Origin: JAEZFI01 sp044508215
Lineage (GTDB): Bacteria > Actinomycetota > Acidimicrobiia > Acidimicrobiales > Microtrichaceae
Direction of reading: 5' to 3'
Assembly (NCBI GenBank): GCA_044508215.1
Contig: JBIQID010000055.1
Coordinates: 1 to 19,286 of the forward strand
Length of the DNA: 19,286 nt
The position numbers and the translations under genes were made by a program. The stretch's first letter is position 1. Each line of letters starts with the position of its first letter. This document shows, one piece after another, positions 13,333-19,286 of this stretch. Below the pieces are notes generated by a model. That model was given only the letters and a program-made list of their open reading frames with translations. It ran no database searches and was not told the origin of the DNA.

Positions 13333-14187
13333 TCACCTCTCGCCGGAGAGCATCGCCCGGGCCCGCGCCGCGACTTCGGACGGGTCGGACCTCACGTCGT
13401 TCCCGTCGACCACGAGGTCGGCACGCTCCGCGAGGTCGTCGAGCAGCGCTGTCACGCGCTCCAGCCTCCACCGGACGTACCGCTCGGTCACCTCGGGGCG
13501 GTGCCGGTGCGAGTGGCGGGCCCGTTCAGCCACGGTCTCCTGCACGAGGCGGCCGGCCGCCTGCGCCCTCGCGTCCTGGTCGTCGGCGACCACCACCAGG
13601 CGCGTCGAGGTCCGCTCGACGCCCACCCAGCACCAGGCGAGACCTCCGGTGACCCGTCCGGCGACCGGTGGAGCCGGCAGCAGCGCCCGTCGCCCGTCGA
13701 GCCACTCGGCGAAGTCGGGCACGTGCCATCGCAGCTCCCAGGACGGATCGGCCAGGTGGTGGCGCCATGCAGCGGCGTCGTCCTCGGCAGCGAGGGGAGC
13801 GCTCCGCTCGGCCGTGGCGCCCAGCGCCCGGAGCAGACCTCCGGCCGCGCCGTAGGGAACGCCCACCACCACCAGCTCCGGCACAGCGGGGGAGGAGGGG
13901 GGATCGTCCGCGGCGGCTCGGCGCACCAGCGCGTCGATCAGTTCGTCGCGAGCTGAGCGACGCCCGTCGAGGGTGAGCTCTGCCTGTTCCTCGAGCGCAG
14001 CGGTGAGGATCGCGAGCGGCTCCACGAGGTCGGCGGCGGGGAGGTCGCTCCGGCCGGCGCGCTGCATCGCTGCCACCACCACCCGAGCGTCCTCGATGGG
14101 CAGCGTCTTCGCCGCGAGCGCAGCCCGGAGGCGACCTCGGCGCTGCGACCCGGACCCGTGCTCCACGTCTCGGAACCTAGTGACCAC
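13333..14187 (-). CDS. Divergent sulfotransferase-family protein, likely inactive
   Basis: Protein of 284 residues (277 if it starts at GTG 14166). The order of an N-terminal helical part (DLPAADLVEPLAILTAALEE, ELTLDGRRSARDELIDALVR) followed by PELVVVGVPYGAAGGLLRAL copies the layout of actinobacterial PAPS-dependent sulfotransferases (Sulfotransfer_3 type), where this place reads VVVGLPRTGTTLLHRLL. Here the PAPS-binding loop is changed to GVPYGAAG (DNA 13840-13872), losing the Arg and Thr/Ser residues. The protein is also shorter than the usual 350-400 residues. It may therefore be a non-catalytic relative or a decaying gene, although the frame is intact. Its C-terminus (ERYVRWRLERVTALLDDL) is helical. 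The assignment rests on pattern memory and needs a profile search. Confidence 0.55.
   Translation of the reverse strand: MVTRFRDVEHGSGSQRRGRLRAALAAKTLPIEDARVVVAAMQRAGRSDLPAADLVEPLAILTAALEEQAELTLDGRRSARDELIDALVRRAAADDPPSSPAVPELVVVGVPYGAAGGLLRALGATAERSAPLAAEDDAAAWRHHLADPSWELRWHVPDFAEWLDGRRALLPAPPVAGRVTGGLAWCWVGVERTSTRLVVVADDQDARAQAAGRLVQETVAERARHSHRHRPEVTERYVRWRLERVTALLDDLAERADLVVDGNDVRSDPSEVAARARAMLSGER
14174..14179 (-). promoter_or_regulatory. Possible -10 of the sulfotransferase-like gene (leaderless start at 14166)
   Basis: TAGGTT on the minus strand lies 7 nt before an in-frame GTG at 14164-14166. This spacing matches the glbO arrangement and suggests that translation begins there rather than at the outer GTG (14187), making the protein 277 residues. 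Confidence 0.4.
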
Positions 14188-14233
14188 GAGCTGCGGTCGA
14201 GCCCCGGCGGTCGTCGCCCCGGCGATCCTCTGG

Positions 14234-14239
14234 CAGGCT
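14234..14239 (+). promoter_or_regulatory. Possible -10 of the hydrolase gene, leaderless
   Basis: CAGGCT, one base from TAGGCT, lies 7 nt before the ATG at 14247, and no Shine-Dalgarno is seen. A weak call supported by the shared spacing with other genes in this window. Confidence 0.35.
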
Positions 14240-14246
14240 GGGCAGC

Positions 14247-14933
14247 ATGTCGGACGCGCCCTCCCACGCCGGCCAGGCCTACCTCGTGCACCCCGCGGGC
14301 GGAGCTGGGTCCGGGCCGGGCGTCCTCGTGCTCCACTCGTGGTGGGGCCTGACCAGCGGGGTGAAGCAGTGGTGCGACCGCCTGGCAGATGAGGGCTACG
14401 TCGTCCTGGCCCCGGACCTGATGGAGGGGAACCGCCCGGAGACGTCCGCCGAAGCCGAGCTGGAGCTGGGCCGGTCGGACCCGAACGTCACGGCTGCGCT
14501 CGTGCTGTCGAGCATCGTGGCGCTCCGTTCGCAGATCGACGAGCCGCAGCGGCCGGTGAGCATCGTGGGCTTCTCGATGGGCGCCTCGTGGGCGCTGTGG
14601 GCGGCCACCCGGCAGCCCGACTCGGTCGACGGGGTCGTCGCCTACTACGGCACCCAGCACATCGACTTCGCCGACCTCACGGCCCCGGTGCTCGGCCACT
14701 TCGGCTCGGACGACGAGATCGTCAGCCGCGACGAGCTGGTCGAGATGCACGCACACCTGCTCCTCCTCGAACGGGACGTCGAGGTCTTCGACTACGAGGG
14801 GAAGGCCCACTTCTTCGCCGAGTCCGACGTGGCCGATGCCTACGACGAGGACGCGGCCGAGCTGGCCTGGGAGAGGACGATCGCCTTCCTCGGTGGCATC
14901 GCCGGCGCCCGCAGACGCCCCTCTATGGAATAG
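14247..14933 (+). CDS. Dienelactone hydrolase-like alpha/beta hydrolase
   Basis: Cytosolic alpha/beta hydrolase of 228 residues in the dienelactone hydrolase family. PGVLVLHSWWGLTSGVKQWCDRLADEGYVVLAPDL is the family's first strand and cap entry. The nucleophile elbow is GFSMGA with Ser110, in place of the Cys (GxCxGG) of classical dienelactone hydrolase. Asp155 or Asp156 (GSDDEIV) and His188 (GKAHFFAE) complete the triad. The Glu that activates the Cys in the classical enzyme is not present in HSWWG. It is therefore better seen as a serine esterase or lactonase of unknown substrate. It stands alone between the minus-strand sulfotransferase-like gene and the subtilase. Confidence 0.87.
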   Translation: MSDAPSHAGQAYLVHPAGGAGSGPGVLVLHSWWGLTSGVKQWCDRLADEGYVVLAPDLMEGNRPETSAEAELELGRSDPNVTAALVLSSIVALRSQIDEPQRPVSIVGFSMGASWALWAATRQPDSVDGVVAYYGTQHIDFADLTAPVLGHFGSDDEIVSRDELVEMHAHLLLLERDVEVFDYEGKAHFFAESDVADAYDEDAAELAWERTIAFLGGIAGARRRPSME

Positions 14934-14997
14934 GCCTAATGGCACGGCGTCGGGCGGTTCGCTCAGGTGAGACGCCCGTCACGACGATGCAGCTGAG

Positions 14998-16401
14998 GTG
15001 AACCGCTCCCTGCACTGCGGCCGCACCACGGTCCCGTTCCTCGTCGTCGCCATGGTGGCGTTGAGCAGCTGCCTGCCATCGCCACCCCCGTCGATCCCCC
15101 AGCCGCCCTCGCCTCCACCCGCACCGGCCGCGCCGACGACGACTGCGCCGAAGCCGAAGCCCACGACGACGGTGGCCCCCACCACCACGGTGCCCGCGCC
15201 GGAGGTGTGCGGCAGCGGTCCGTCGAGCCTCTCGGTGCAGCGGCCGGTCGCCCTCGAGTCGATCGACGAGCCGATCACCGAGCTGATCGCCGAGCCGATC
15301 GACGAGGCGGCACTCGAGCTCGCTGCGCTGGAAGCCGACGGCGACCCGGTCGCGATCACCGCTGTCGACTCGGCGGGTCGCCCCACCGTCCACCAGGTGA
15401 CCGCCGAGGACCCCGCCGAGCTCCAGGACGAGCTGTTGGAGGTCACCGGATCGCTCGCTGACGCCGGGCACCGGGTGGTGGCGGTCGAGACCGACCAGCC
15501 CGTCGCTGCGTTCGGAGCGCCGGACCCGCACCGGGTGGTGCAGTGGCCGCTCGACCGGCTGCCATACGAGTCGCTCTGGTCCACGGCGGACGGGACCGGT
15601 GTCTGCGTGGCCGTGCTCGACAACGGCATCCAACGTGACCACCCCGACCTCGCCGGCGCCGTCGTGGGAGGGACCAACCAGACCGACGAGGCGCTCGGCA
15701 CCGGCGCCGACCACGCCACCCACGTGGCCGGGGTGATCGCCGCGACGCCCTCGAACGGCCTCGGGGTGAGCGGCGCAGCGCCCGGCGTGAGCCTCCTCGA
15801 CGTGAAGGTGCTTCGTGCCGCCACCGGCACCGGCTACGACTCGTGGGTCGCGGCCGGCATCGCCTGGGCGGTGGACCACGGCGCCCAGGTCGTGAACCTC
15901 TCGCTCGGCTCTCGCTGCGCGCCCGCGACCCCGTGCGCTTCGGCGGCGATGAGCGTCGCGCTCGACTACGCCGAGTCGAACGGGGTCCTGGTGGTCGCTG
16001 CTGCCGGCAACGACGGCGACCCCGACGACCCGCCGGAGAACCCCAAGCACAACTGGTGGAGCTGGCCGGCGGCCTTCGAGTGGCCGGTTGCCGTGGCCTC
16101 CACGAGGATCGGTGATCTCCGGTCGCCCAGCTCGACGCAGGCGCCGTACATCGACGTGGCCGCCCCCGGGGACCTCGTCGCCTCCACGATCGCGGAGAGC
16201 AGCTACGCCTACATGACCGGAACGTCGATGGCGACGCCCTACGTGAGCGCCCTCGCCGCGATCCTCTGGTCGGCTCGTCCGCACGAGACGGCGTCGGACA
16301 TCCGGACCCGCATCACCTCCAACGTGGAGGACATCGGGGCGCCTGGATGGGACGTTGAGTTCGGCCAGGGTCTGATCGACCCCGGCGCGGCGATGGACTG
16401 A
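14998..16401 (+). CDS. Subtilisin-like serine protease (S8), lipoprotein
   Basis: Extracellular membrane-tethered protease of 467 residues. The N-terminus has a lipoprotein signal, FLVVAMVALSSC, with Cys22 as the lipidated residue. A Pro/Thr-rich low-complexity linker follows (about 23-65), then a region of about 110 residues that may be an inhibitor-like propeptide, and the S8 domain from about 195. The triad is visible: Asp208 in VAVLDNGI, His239 in DHATHVAG, Ser410 in GTSMATP; the oxyanion Asn lies in AAAGNDG. HATH in place of the usual HGTH, and DNGI in place of DTGI, are mild variations that keep all catalytic residues. GTG at 14998 has only a weak ribosome site (gctgag). It ends 4 nt from the convergent minus-strand gene. 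Confidence 0.93.
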   Translation: MNRSLHCGRTTVPFLVVAMVALSSCLPSPPPSIPQPPSPPPAPAAPTTTAPKPKPTTTVAPTTTVPAPEVCGSGPSSLSVQRPVALESIDEPITELIAEPIDEAALELAALEADGDPVAITAVDSAGRPTVHQVTAEDPAELQDELLEVTGSLADAGHRVVAVETDQPVAAFGAPDPHRVVQWPLDRLPYESLWSTADGTGVCVAVLDNGIQRDHPDLAGAVVGGTNQTDEALGTGADHATHVAGVIAATPSNGLGVSGAAPGVSLLDVKVLRAATGTGYDSWVAAGIAWAVDHGAQVVNLSLGSRCAPATPCASAAMSVALDYAESNGVLVVAAAGNDGDPDDPPENPKHNWWSWPAAFEWPVAVASTRIGDLRSPSSTQAPYIDVAAPGDLVASTIAESSYAYMTGTSMATPYVSALAAILWSARPHETASDIRTRITSNVEDIGAPGWDVEFGQGLIDPGAAMD

Positions 16402-16405
16402 CCGG

Positions 16406-17221
16406 CTACCAGAGCTCGTCGGTGTAGCGGTCCGTCCCCACCACCGTCGGGATGAACCCGGCAGCCAGCGTGACGGTACCCAGGCCGGCGCCTTCGATCG
16501 CGGCGCAGTGGGCCTGCACCAGCGGCCAGGCCTCCTCGGGATCCACCTCGAGGAACAGCAGCTGCATGGTCCGTGCCGGCGTTCCGGGGCCCGACCCGAG
16601 CTTCATCGGCGCCTGCTGGCCCTCCGGGATGCGGGGGATGATCGGTCGCCACGTGGACGAGATCGCCACCGGTGAACCGGCGCCCAGCAGGTAGCCACGC
16701 CCCTCCGCCTCGAACCACTCGTCGAACTGCGGGTGCTTCACGCCGTCGGCACGGTCCACGTGGATCGACACCAGCCCCGCGTACCGGTGGTCGAGCGCCA
16801 GCTCGACCGGCACCGGGTCGTCGTCGCGGTAGGCGTCGCGCTGGTGCGTGTAGAGGGCGGTGTGGGCGTGGCTGCGCTCCTCGAAGCCGCGGTCGTTCCC
16901 GTACAGCTCGTGCACCTGCTTCGTCGCCCACTCGAAGTGCTCGGCCTCGTGGCCCTTGTGCACCCAGTAGGTGGCGAGGTAGCTGCCGGCGTCGGTCGGC
17001 TGGGCGACCCCGCTCTCCTCAGGGAACCGCAGCGACTTGAGCCGCCTCGTCGCCACCCATCGACCACCGGCGAAGAGCCACGGTCCGATCATGCACCCCG
17101 CGTAGAAGTGGTCACGCTCGTACCAGCGGTTGTACGCCACCTCGTGGCCGCGGTGCGGGTCGACGAGCGTGTACAGCATCGCTCCGACCTTCACCTCGGG
17201 GTCCGCTGCCGATGCCTCCAT
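16406..17221 (-). CDS. Two-domain ferredoxin-fold (EthD/Dabb-like) protein of unknown function
   Basis: Cytosolic protein of 271 residues with no signal or membrane segment. Two halves look like repeated alpha-beta ferredoxin-like units: about 10-130 starting GAMLYTLVDPHRGHEVAYNRWYERDHFYAG, and about 145-265 starting AGLVSIHVDR with PQFDEWFEAEGRGYLL. The pattern of a first strand, then YNRWYERDH or FDEWFEAEG, is what EthD-type and dimeric alpha-beta barrel proteins show, in which the His or acidic residues line a small-molecule pocket. ATG at 17221 has GGAGGGG about 10 nt upstream. It is divergent from an SDR gene and appears to share a palindromic operator with it, so it probably works in the same catabolic pathway. 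The function is otherwise unknown. Confidence 0.68.
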   Translation of the reverse strand: MEASAADPEVKVGAMLYTLVDPHRGHEVAYNRWYERDHFYAGCMIGPWLFAGGRWVATRRLKSLRFPEESGVAQPTDAGSYLATYWVHKGHEAEHFEWATKQVHELYGNDRGFEERSHAHTALYTHQRDAYRDDDPVPVELALDHRYAGLVSIHVDRADGVKHPQFDEWFEAEGRGYLLGAGSPVAISSTWRPIIPRIPEGQQAPMKLGSGPGTPARTMQLLFLEVDPEEAWPLVQAHCAAIEGAGLGTVTLAAGFIPTVVGTDRYTDELW

Positions 17222-17252
17222 GCGCCCCTCCGTCGCTACCGATGTGAGCGGT

Positions 17253-17259
17253 TACCGTA
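17253..17259. promoter_or_regulatory. Overlapping divergent -10 elements
   Basis: ttaccgta contains TACCGT (plus strand, 17253-17258) and TACGGT (minus strand, 17259-17254). Each fits TANNNT and points to one of the two divergent genes, suggesting one compact bidirectional promoter. Confidence 0.4.
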
Positions 17260-17276
17260 TCTGACGCTCCGTCAGA
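17260..17276. promoter_or_regulatory. 7-3-7 palindrome, putative TetR-type operator
   Basis: TCTGACG, spacer CTC, CGTCAGA: an exact inverted repeat of 7-nt arms. It directly adjoins the divergent -10 boxes and would cover the transcription start of the SDR gene and the spacer of the other promoter. Size and symmetry fit the binding site of a TetR-family repressor; the regulator is not encoded in this window. Confidence 0.6.
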
Positions 17277-17304
17277 GGACGTCGGGCGGGCGCAGGAGGT
17301 TCTC

Positions 17305-18063
17305 GTGGACGGACGGTTCGAGGGGCGTGTTGCGGTCGTGACCGGCGCAGCATCGGGGATGGGGCGGGCCACCGCGCTGCGCCTGGCGAGCGAAGGCGCC
17401 CAGGTGTTCGGGGTCGACGTCAACGCCGACGGGCTGGACGTGGTCCGCAAGGAGGTCGAGGCGACCGGCGGCCGCTTCTCCTCCCGGGTCACCGACATCC
17501 GATCCCGAGAGGAGTGCCACGCCGCCGTCGACGCGTGCGTCGCCGAACTCGGTGCGGTCGACGTGCTGGCCAACGTGGCCGGTGTGCTGCGAGCCGCGCA
17601 CCTGCCGGACGTGACCGAGGCCGACTACGAGCTGCTGTTCGGCGTGAACGTGGCCGGCACCTACTGGATGTGCCAGGCGGCCATCCCCCGCATGGTCGAG
17701 GCGGGCCGCGGGAGCGTCGTCAACGTGGCCTCGAACGCCGGCCTGATGGGCACCGCGTACACCACCCTCTACAGCGCGTCGAAGGCCGCGGTCGTGAACC
17801 TCACCCGCAGCCTCGCCATGGAGTTCGTGCGCACGCCGCTGCGGGTCAACTGCGTGGCTCCCGGTGGTGTCGACACCCCGATGACCAGCGGAGCGGTGCT
17901 CCCCGACGACGTGGACTGGAAGCTGGTGCAGCCGTACATGGGGTTCCGGCCCATGGCGGACCCGGCTGACCTGGCAGCGGTCATCGCCTTCGTCGCCTCC
18001 GACGAGGCTCGCCAGCTCCACGGAGCGATCGTGAGCGCCGACTCGGGTCTGACCGCCGGCTGA
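17305..18063 (+). CDS. Short-chain dehydrogenase/reductase (SDR)
   Basis: Classical SDR oxidoreductase of 252 residues. The nucleotide-binding TGAASGMG (13-20) is followed by Asp38 in GVDVN, which favours NAD(H) over NADP(H). NVAG is the structural Asn motif, and the catalytic triad is Ser143, Tyr156 and Lys160 (YSASK). PGGVDTPM and the C-terminal GAIVSADSGLTAG complete the fold. GTG at 17305 follows AGGAGG at 17294-17299. It is divergent from the ferredoxin-fold gene over a palindromic operator. Substrates of this group range from 3-oxoacyl and hydroxyacyl compounds to steroids and cannot be chosen here; a catabolic role induced by its substrate is a fair inference. Confidence 0.93.
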   Translation: MDGRFEGRVAVVTGAASGMGRATALRLASEGAQVFGVDVNADGLDVVRKEVEATGGRFSSRVTDIRSREECHAAVDACVAELGAVDVLANVAGVLRAAHLPDVTEADYELLFGVNVAGTYWMCQAAIPRMVEAGRGSVVNVASNAGLMGTAYTTLYSASKAAVVNLTRSLAMEFVRTPLRVNCVAPGGVDTPMTSGAVLPDDVDWKLVQPYMGFRPMADPADLAAVIAFVASDEARQLHGAIVSADSGLTAG

Positions 18064-18093
18064 TCGCCCCGACTGGCGCCACCCGCGCTGGGG

Positions 18094-18099
18094 CATGAT
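18094..18099 (+). promoter_or_regulatory. Possible -10 of the S1-domain gene, leaderless
   Basis: CATGAT (TANNNT with one change) lies 6 nt before the GTG at 18106, and the 42-base gap shows no ribosome binding site. Same spacing as at glbO. Confidence 0.35.
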
Positions 18100-18105
18100 T
18101 CGGGC

Positions 18106-19191
18106 GTGGCGGAGACCACGCCGAGCCCATCCGACCGTCCGGACCATCCGGACGGTCCGCCCGAGGCGCCACCGCGCGCCCCGGCTCCAGGCGCGCCCCC
18201 GCCTCCGCCGGCGCCTCGGATCGTCGAGGTCACCGTCGTCGCCTCCAGCCCCGAGCGCGTCGAGGTGCGCCTCGCGGATGGGCGCGAAGGGGTGATCGAG
18301 CGCAGCGAGCTGGCGGGTGATGCGCCGCCGCAGCGTGAGTCGACCGTCGAAGCCGCGCTCCTCGCCCGAACCGACTCGTCGGGCCGGGTCCTCCTCAGCG
18401 AGCGGTGGGCGAAGCAGCACCGGGCCTGGGAGGCGGTGGAGGCGGCCGCCGCCGGACGGGCCACGCTCACCGGGCATCTCCGCTCGGCGGTGAAGGGTGG
18501 GGTCGCCGTGGACCTGCTGGGTCTCCGGGCGTTCCTCCCCATGTCGCAGCTGGGCGCGCCGCCATCCGAGGTCGCCGCACTGTTGGGGGCGGACGAGGAG
18601 CTGACCGTCATCGAGGCGGACCGGGCGAGGAACCGGATCGTCGTCTCGCGACGGGACGCCGTCCGCCGGCAGCGGCGCGCTGCGGAGCGCGAGGCGTTCG
18701 CCGGCCTCGAGGCGGGCCAGACGGTCACGGGCAGGGTGGCCGCCGTGATGGCCCACGGAGCCCAGATCGAGCTGCCCAGCGGGATCCGCGGCTTGGCGCG
18801 ACGTGACGAGCTCTCGTGGAACCGCGTCGGCGATCCGGCGACCGTCCTGTCGGTCGGCGACGAGGTGACCGCCGTGGTGGTCGACGTGTCGCGCTCACGT
18901 CGCCGCCTCACCCTGTCGCTCCGCCGGGCGGCACCGGATCCGTTCCAGGGCCTCGAGGTGGGCCAGCGCGACGACGCTGTGGTCACGAGCGTGGTGGAGT
19001 ACGGCGCCTTCGCCCGTCTCGCCGGCTCGGGAGCAGAAGGGTTGGTGCACGTGTCGGAGCTCAGCGAGCAGCGCGGCCTCCGCGCCGACCAGCTGGTGAT
19101 GCCCGGCGAGACGATCCGAGTCGAGGTGATCGAGGTGGACCGGAAGCGCCGGCGCCTCGCGCTCTCCGTCCGCCGCGCCCTCTGGGAGTAG
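18106..19191 (+). CDS. Four-repeat S1 RNA-binding protein (ribosomal protein S1-like)
   Basis: RNA-binding protein of 361 residues. After a disordered Pro-rich N-terminus (1-37) come four S1-type OB folds: about 38-100 (ERVEVRLADGREGVIERSEL, weakest), 117-184 (LRSAVKGGVAVDLLGLRAFLPMSQ), 204-274 (GQTVTGRVAAVMAHGAQIELPSGIRGLARRDELSW) and 286-357 (VVTSVVEYGAFARLAGSGAEGLVHVSEL). Each of the last three ends with the R-R-L-x-L-S strand. This four-repeat order is that of Gram-positive S1 homologues. It is shorter than actinobacterial RpsA of about 480 residues and carries an unusual Pro-rich head, so it may be a paralogue rather than the main S1; the genome would have to be checked. GTG at 18106 looks leaderless. 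A perfect 11-bp hairpin lies in codons 10-18. Confidence 0.85.
   Translation: MAETTPSPSDRPDHPDGPPEAPPRAPAPGAPPPPPAPRIVEVTVVASSPERVEVRLADGREGVIERSELAGDAPPQRESTVEAALLARTDSSGRVLLSERWAKQHRAWEAVEAAAAGRATLTGHLRSAVKGGVAVDLLGLRAFLPMSQLGAPPSEVAALLGADEELTVIEADRARNRIVVSRRDAVRRQRRAAEREAFAGLEAGQTVTGRVAAVMAHGAQIELPSGIRGLARRDELSWNRVGDPATVLSVGDEVTAVVVDVSRSRRRLTLSLRRAAPDPFQGLEVGQRDDAVVTSVVEYGAFARLAGSGAEGLVHVSELSEQRGLRADQLVMPGETIRVEVIEVDRKRRRLALSVRRALWE
18133..18157 (+). promoter_or_regulatory. Perfect 11-bp hairpin in the start of the S1-like gene
   Basis: gaccgtccgga (18133-18143) and tccggacggtc (18147-18157) are exact complements with a 3-nt loop (cca), about 27 nt inside the reading frame. Structured early mRNA is a known handle for autogenous control of ribosomal proteins, but here that is only a hypothesis. 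Confidence 0.45.
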
Positions 19192-19196
19192 CCCCC

Positions 19197-19286
19197 ACCG
19201 AGACGATCAGGATCAGTCGAGGAGCGGAGTCGACGAAGCCCGAGGGACGAGGGCGAAACGGAGCGGAGCGACCGAGACCATCAGGA
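19197..19286 (+). repeat. Start of a probable 74-nt tandem repeat, cut by the window end
   Basis: accgagacgatcagga at 19197-19212 recurs as accgagaccatcagga at 19271-19286 (15 of 16 bases), a spacing of 74 nt. The sequence between is purine-rich with many GGAG/CGAG steps (gaggagcggag, cgagggacgaggg, ggagcggagcg) and no gene. Only one period is visible. Confidence 0.5.

Overview
The window is very GC-rich, uses many GTG starts, and is packed with short-spaced genes. It carries two luciferase-like (LLM) flavin monooxygenases of the usually F420-dependent type and a GlbO-type truncated haemoglobin. Several genes have a TANNNT-like box 6-7 nt before the start codon, the layout of leaderless actinobacterial genes. 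Together these point to an uncultured member of the Actinomycetota, most plausibly class Acidimicrobiia; this placement is inference. A run of exactly 100 Ns (5358-5457) shows that this is a scaffolded, probably metagenomic, assembly. I saw no rRNA, tRNA, transposase, phage gene or CRISPR array.

Layout. 1-378: 3' part of a lipoprotein cytochrome c. 483-3490: a tight three-gene operon of PLP aminotransferase, HAD-fold phosphatase-like protein and ATP-grasp ligase, which looks like a small biosynthetic unit of unknown product. 3593-4949: an LLM oxidoreductase and glbO. The LLM gene is bracketed by two related 50-nt palindromic elements (3511-3560 and 4472-4521). 4983-5357: a VOC/glyoxalase-fold gene on the minus strand, cut by the gap. 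5508-9454: a large cytosolic-type GH38 alpha-mannosidase translationally coupled to a SAM methyltransferase. 9572-11491: Fe-superoxide dismutase, an SRPBCC protein and a second LLM oxidoreductase in one probable operon, with a strong hairpin inside the start of the second gene. 11525-13262: a membrane-anchored GH43-like beta-propeller (minus) divergent from a lone pseudopilin (plus). 13261-13332: heptamer repeats ending in a perfect hairpin. 13333-14187: a sulfotransferase relative that seems to have lost its PAPS-binding loop (minus). 14247-14933: a dienelactone-hydrolase-like enzyme. 14998-16401: a lipoprotein subtilase. 16406-18063: a two-domain ferredoxin-fold protein and an SDR, divergent across a 7-3-7 palindrome that looks like a TetR-type operator. 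18106-19191: a four-domain S1 RNA-binding protein. 19197-19286: one period of what appears to be a 74-nt tandem repeat running off the window.

Most genes are ordinary housekeeping or accessory metabolism. The parts that deserve a second look are the aminotransferase/HAD/ATP-grasp operon, the paired palindromic elements around the LLM gene, the degenerate sulfotransferase, the shared operator at 17260-17276, and the early-coding hairpins in the SRPBCC and S1 genes. I did not find a clear defence system or other dramatic novel system.
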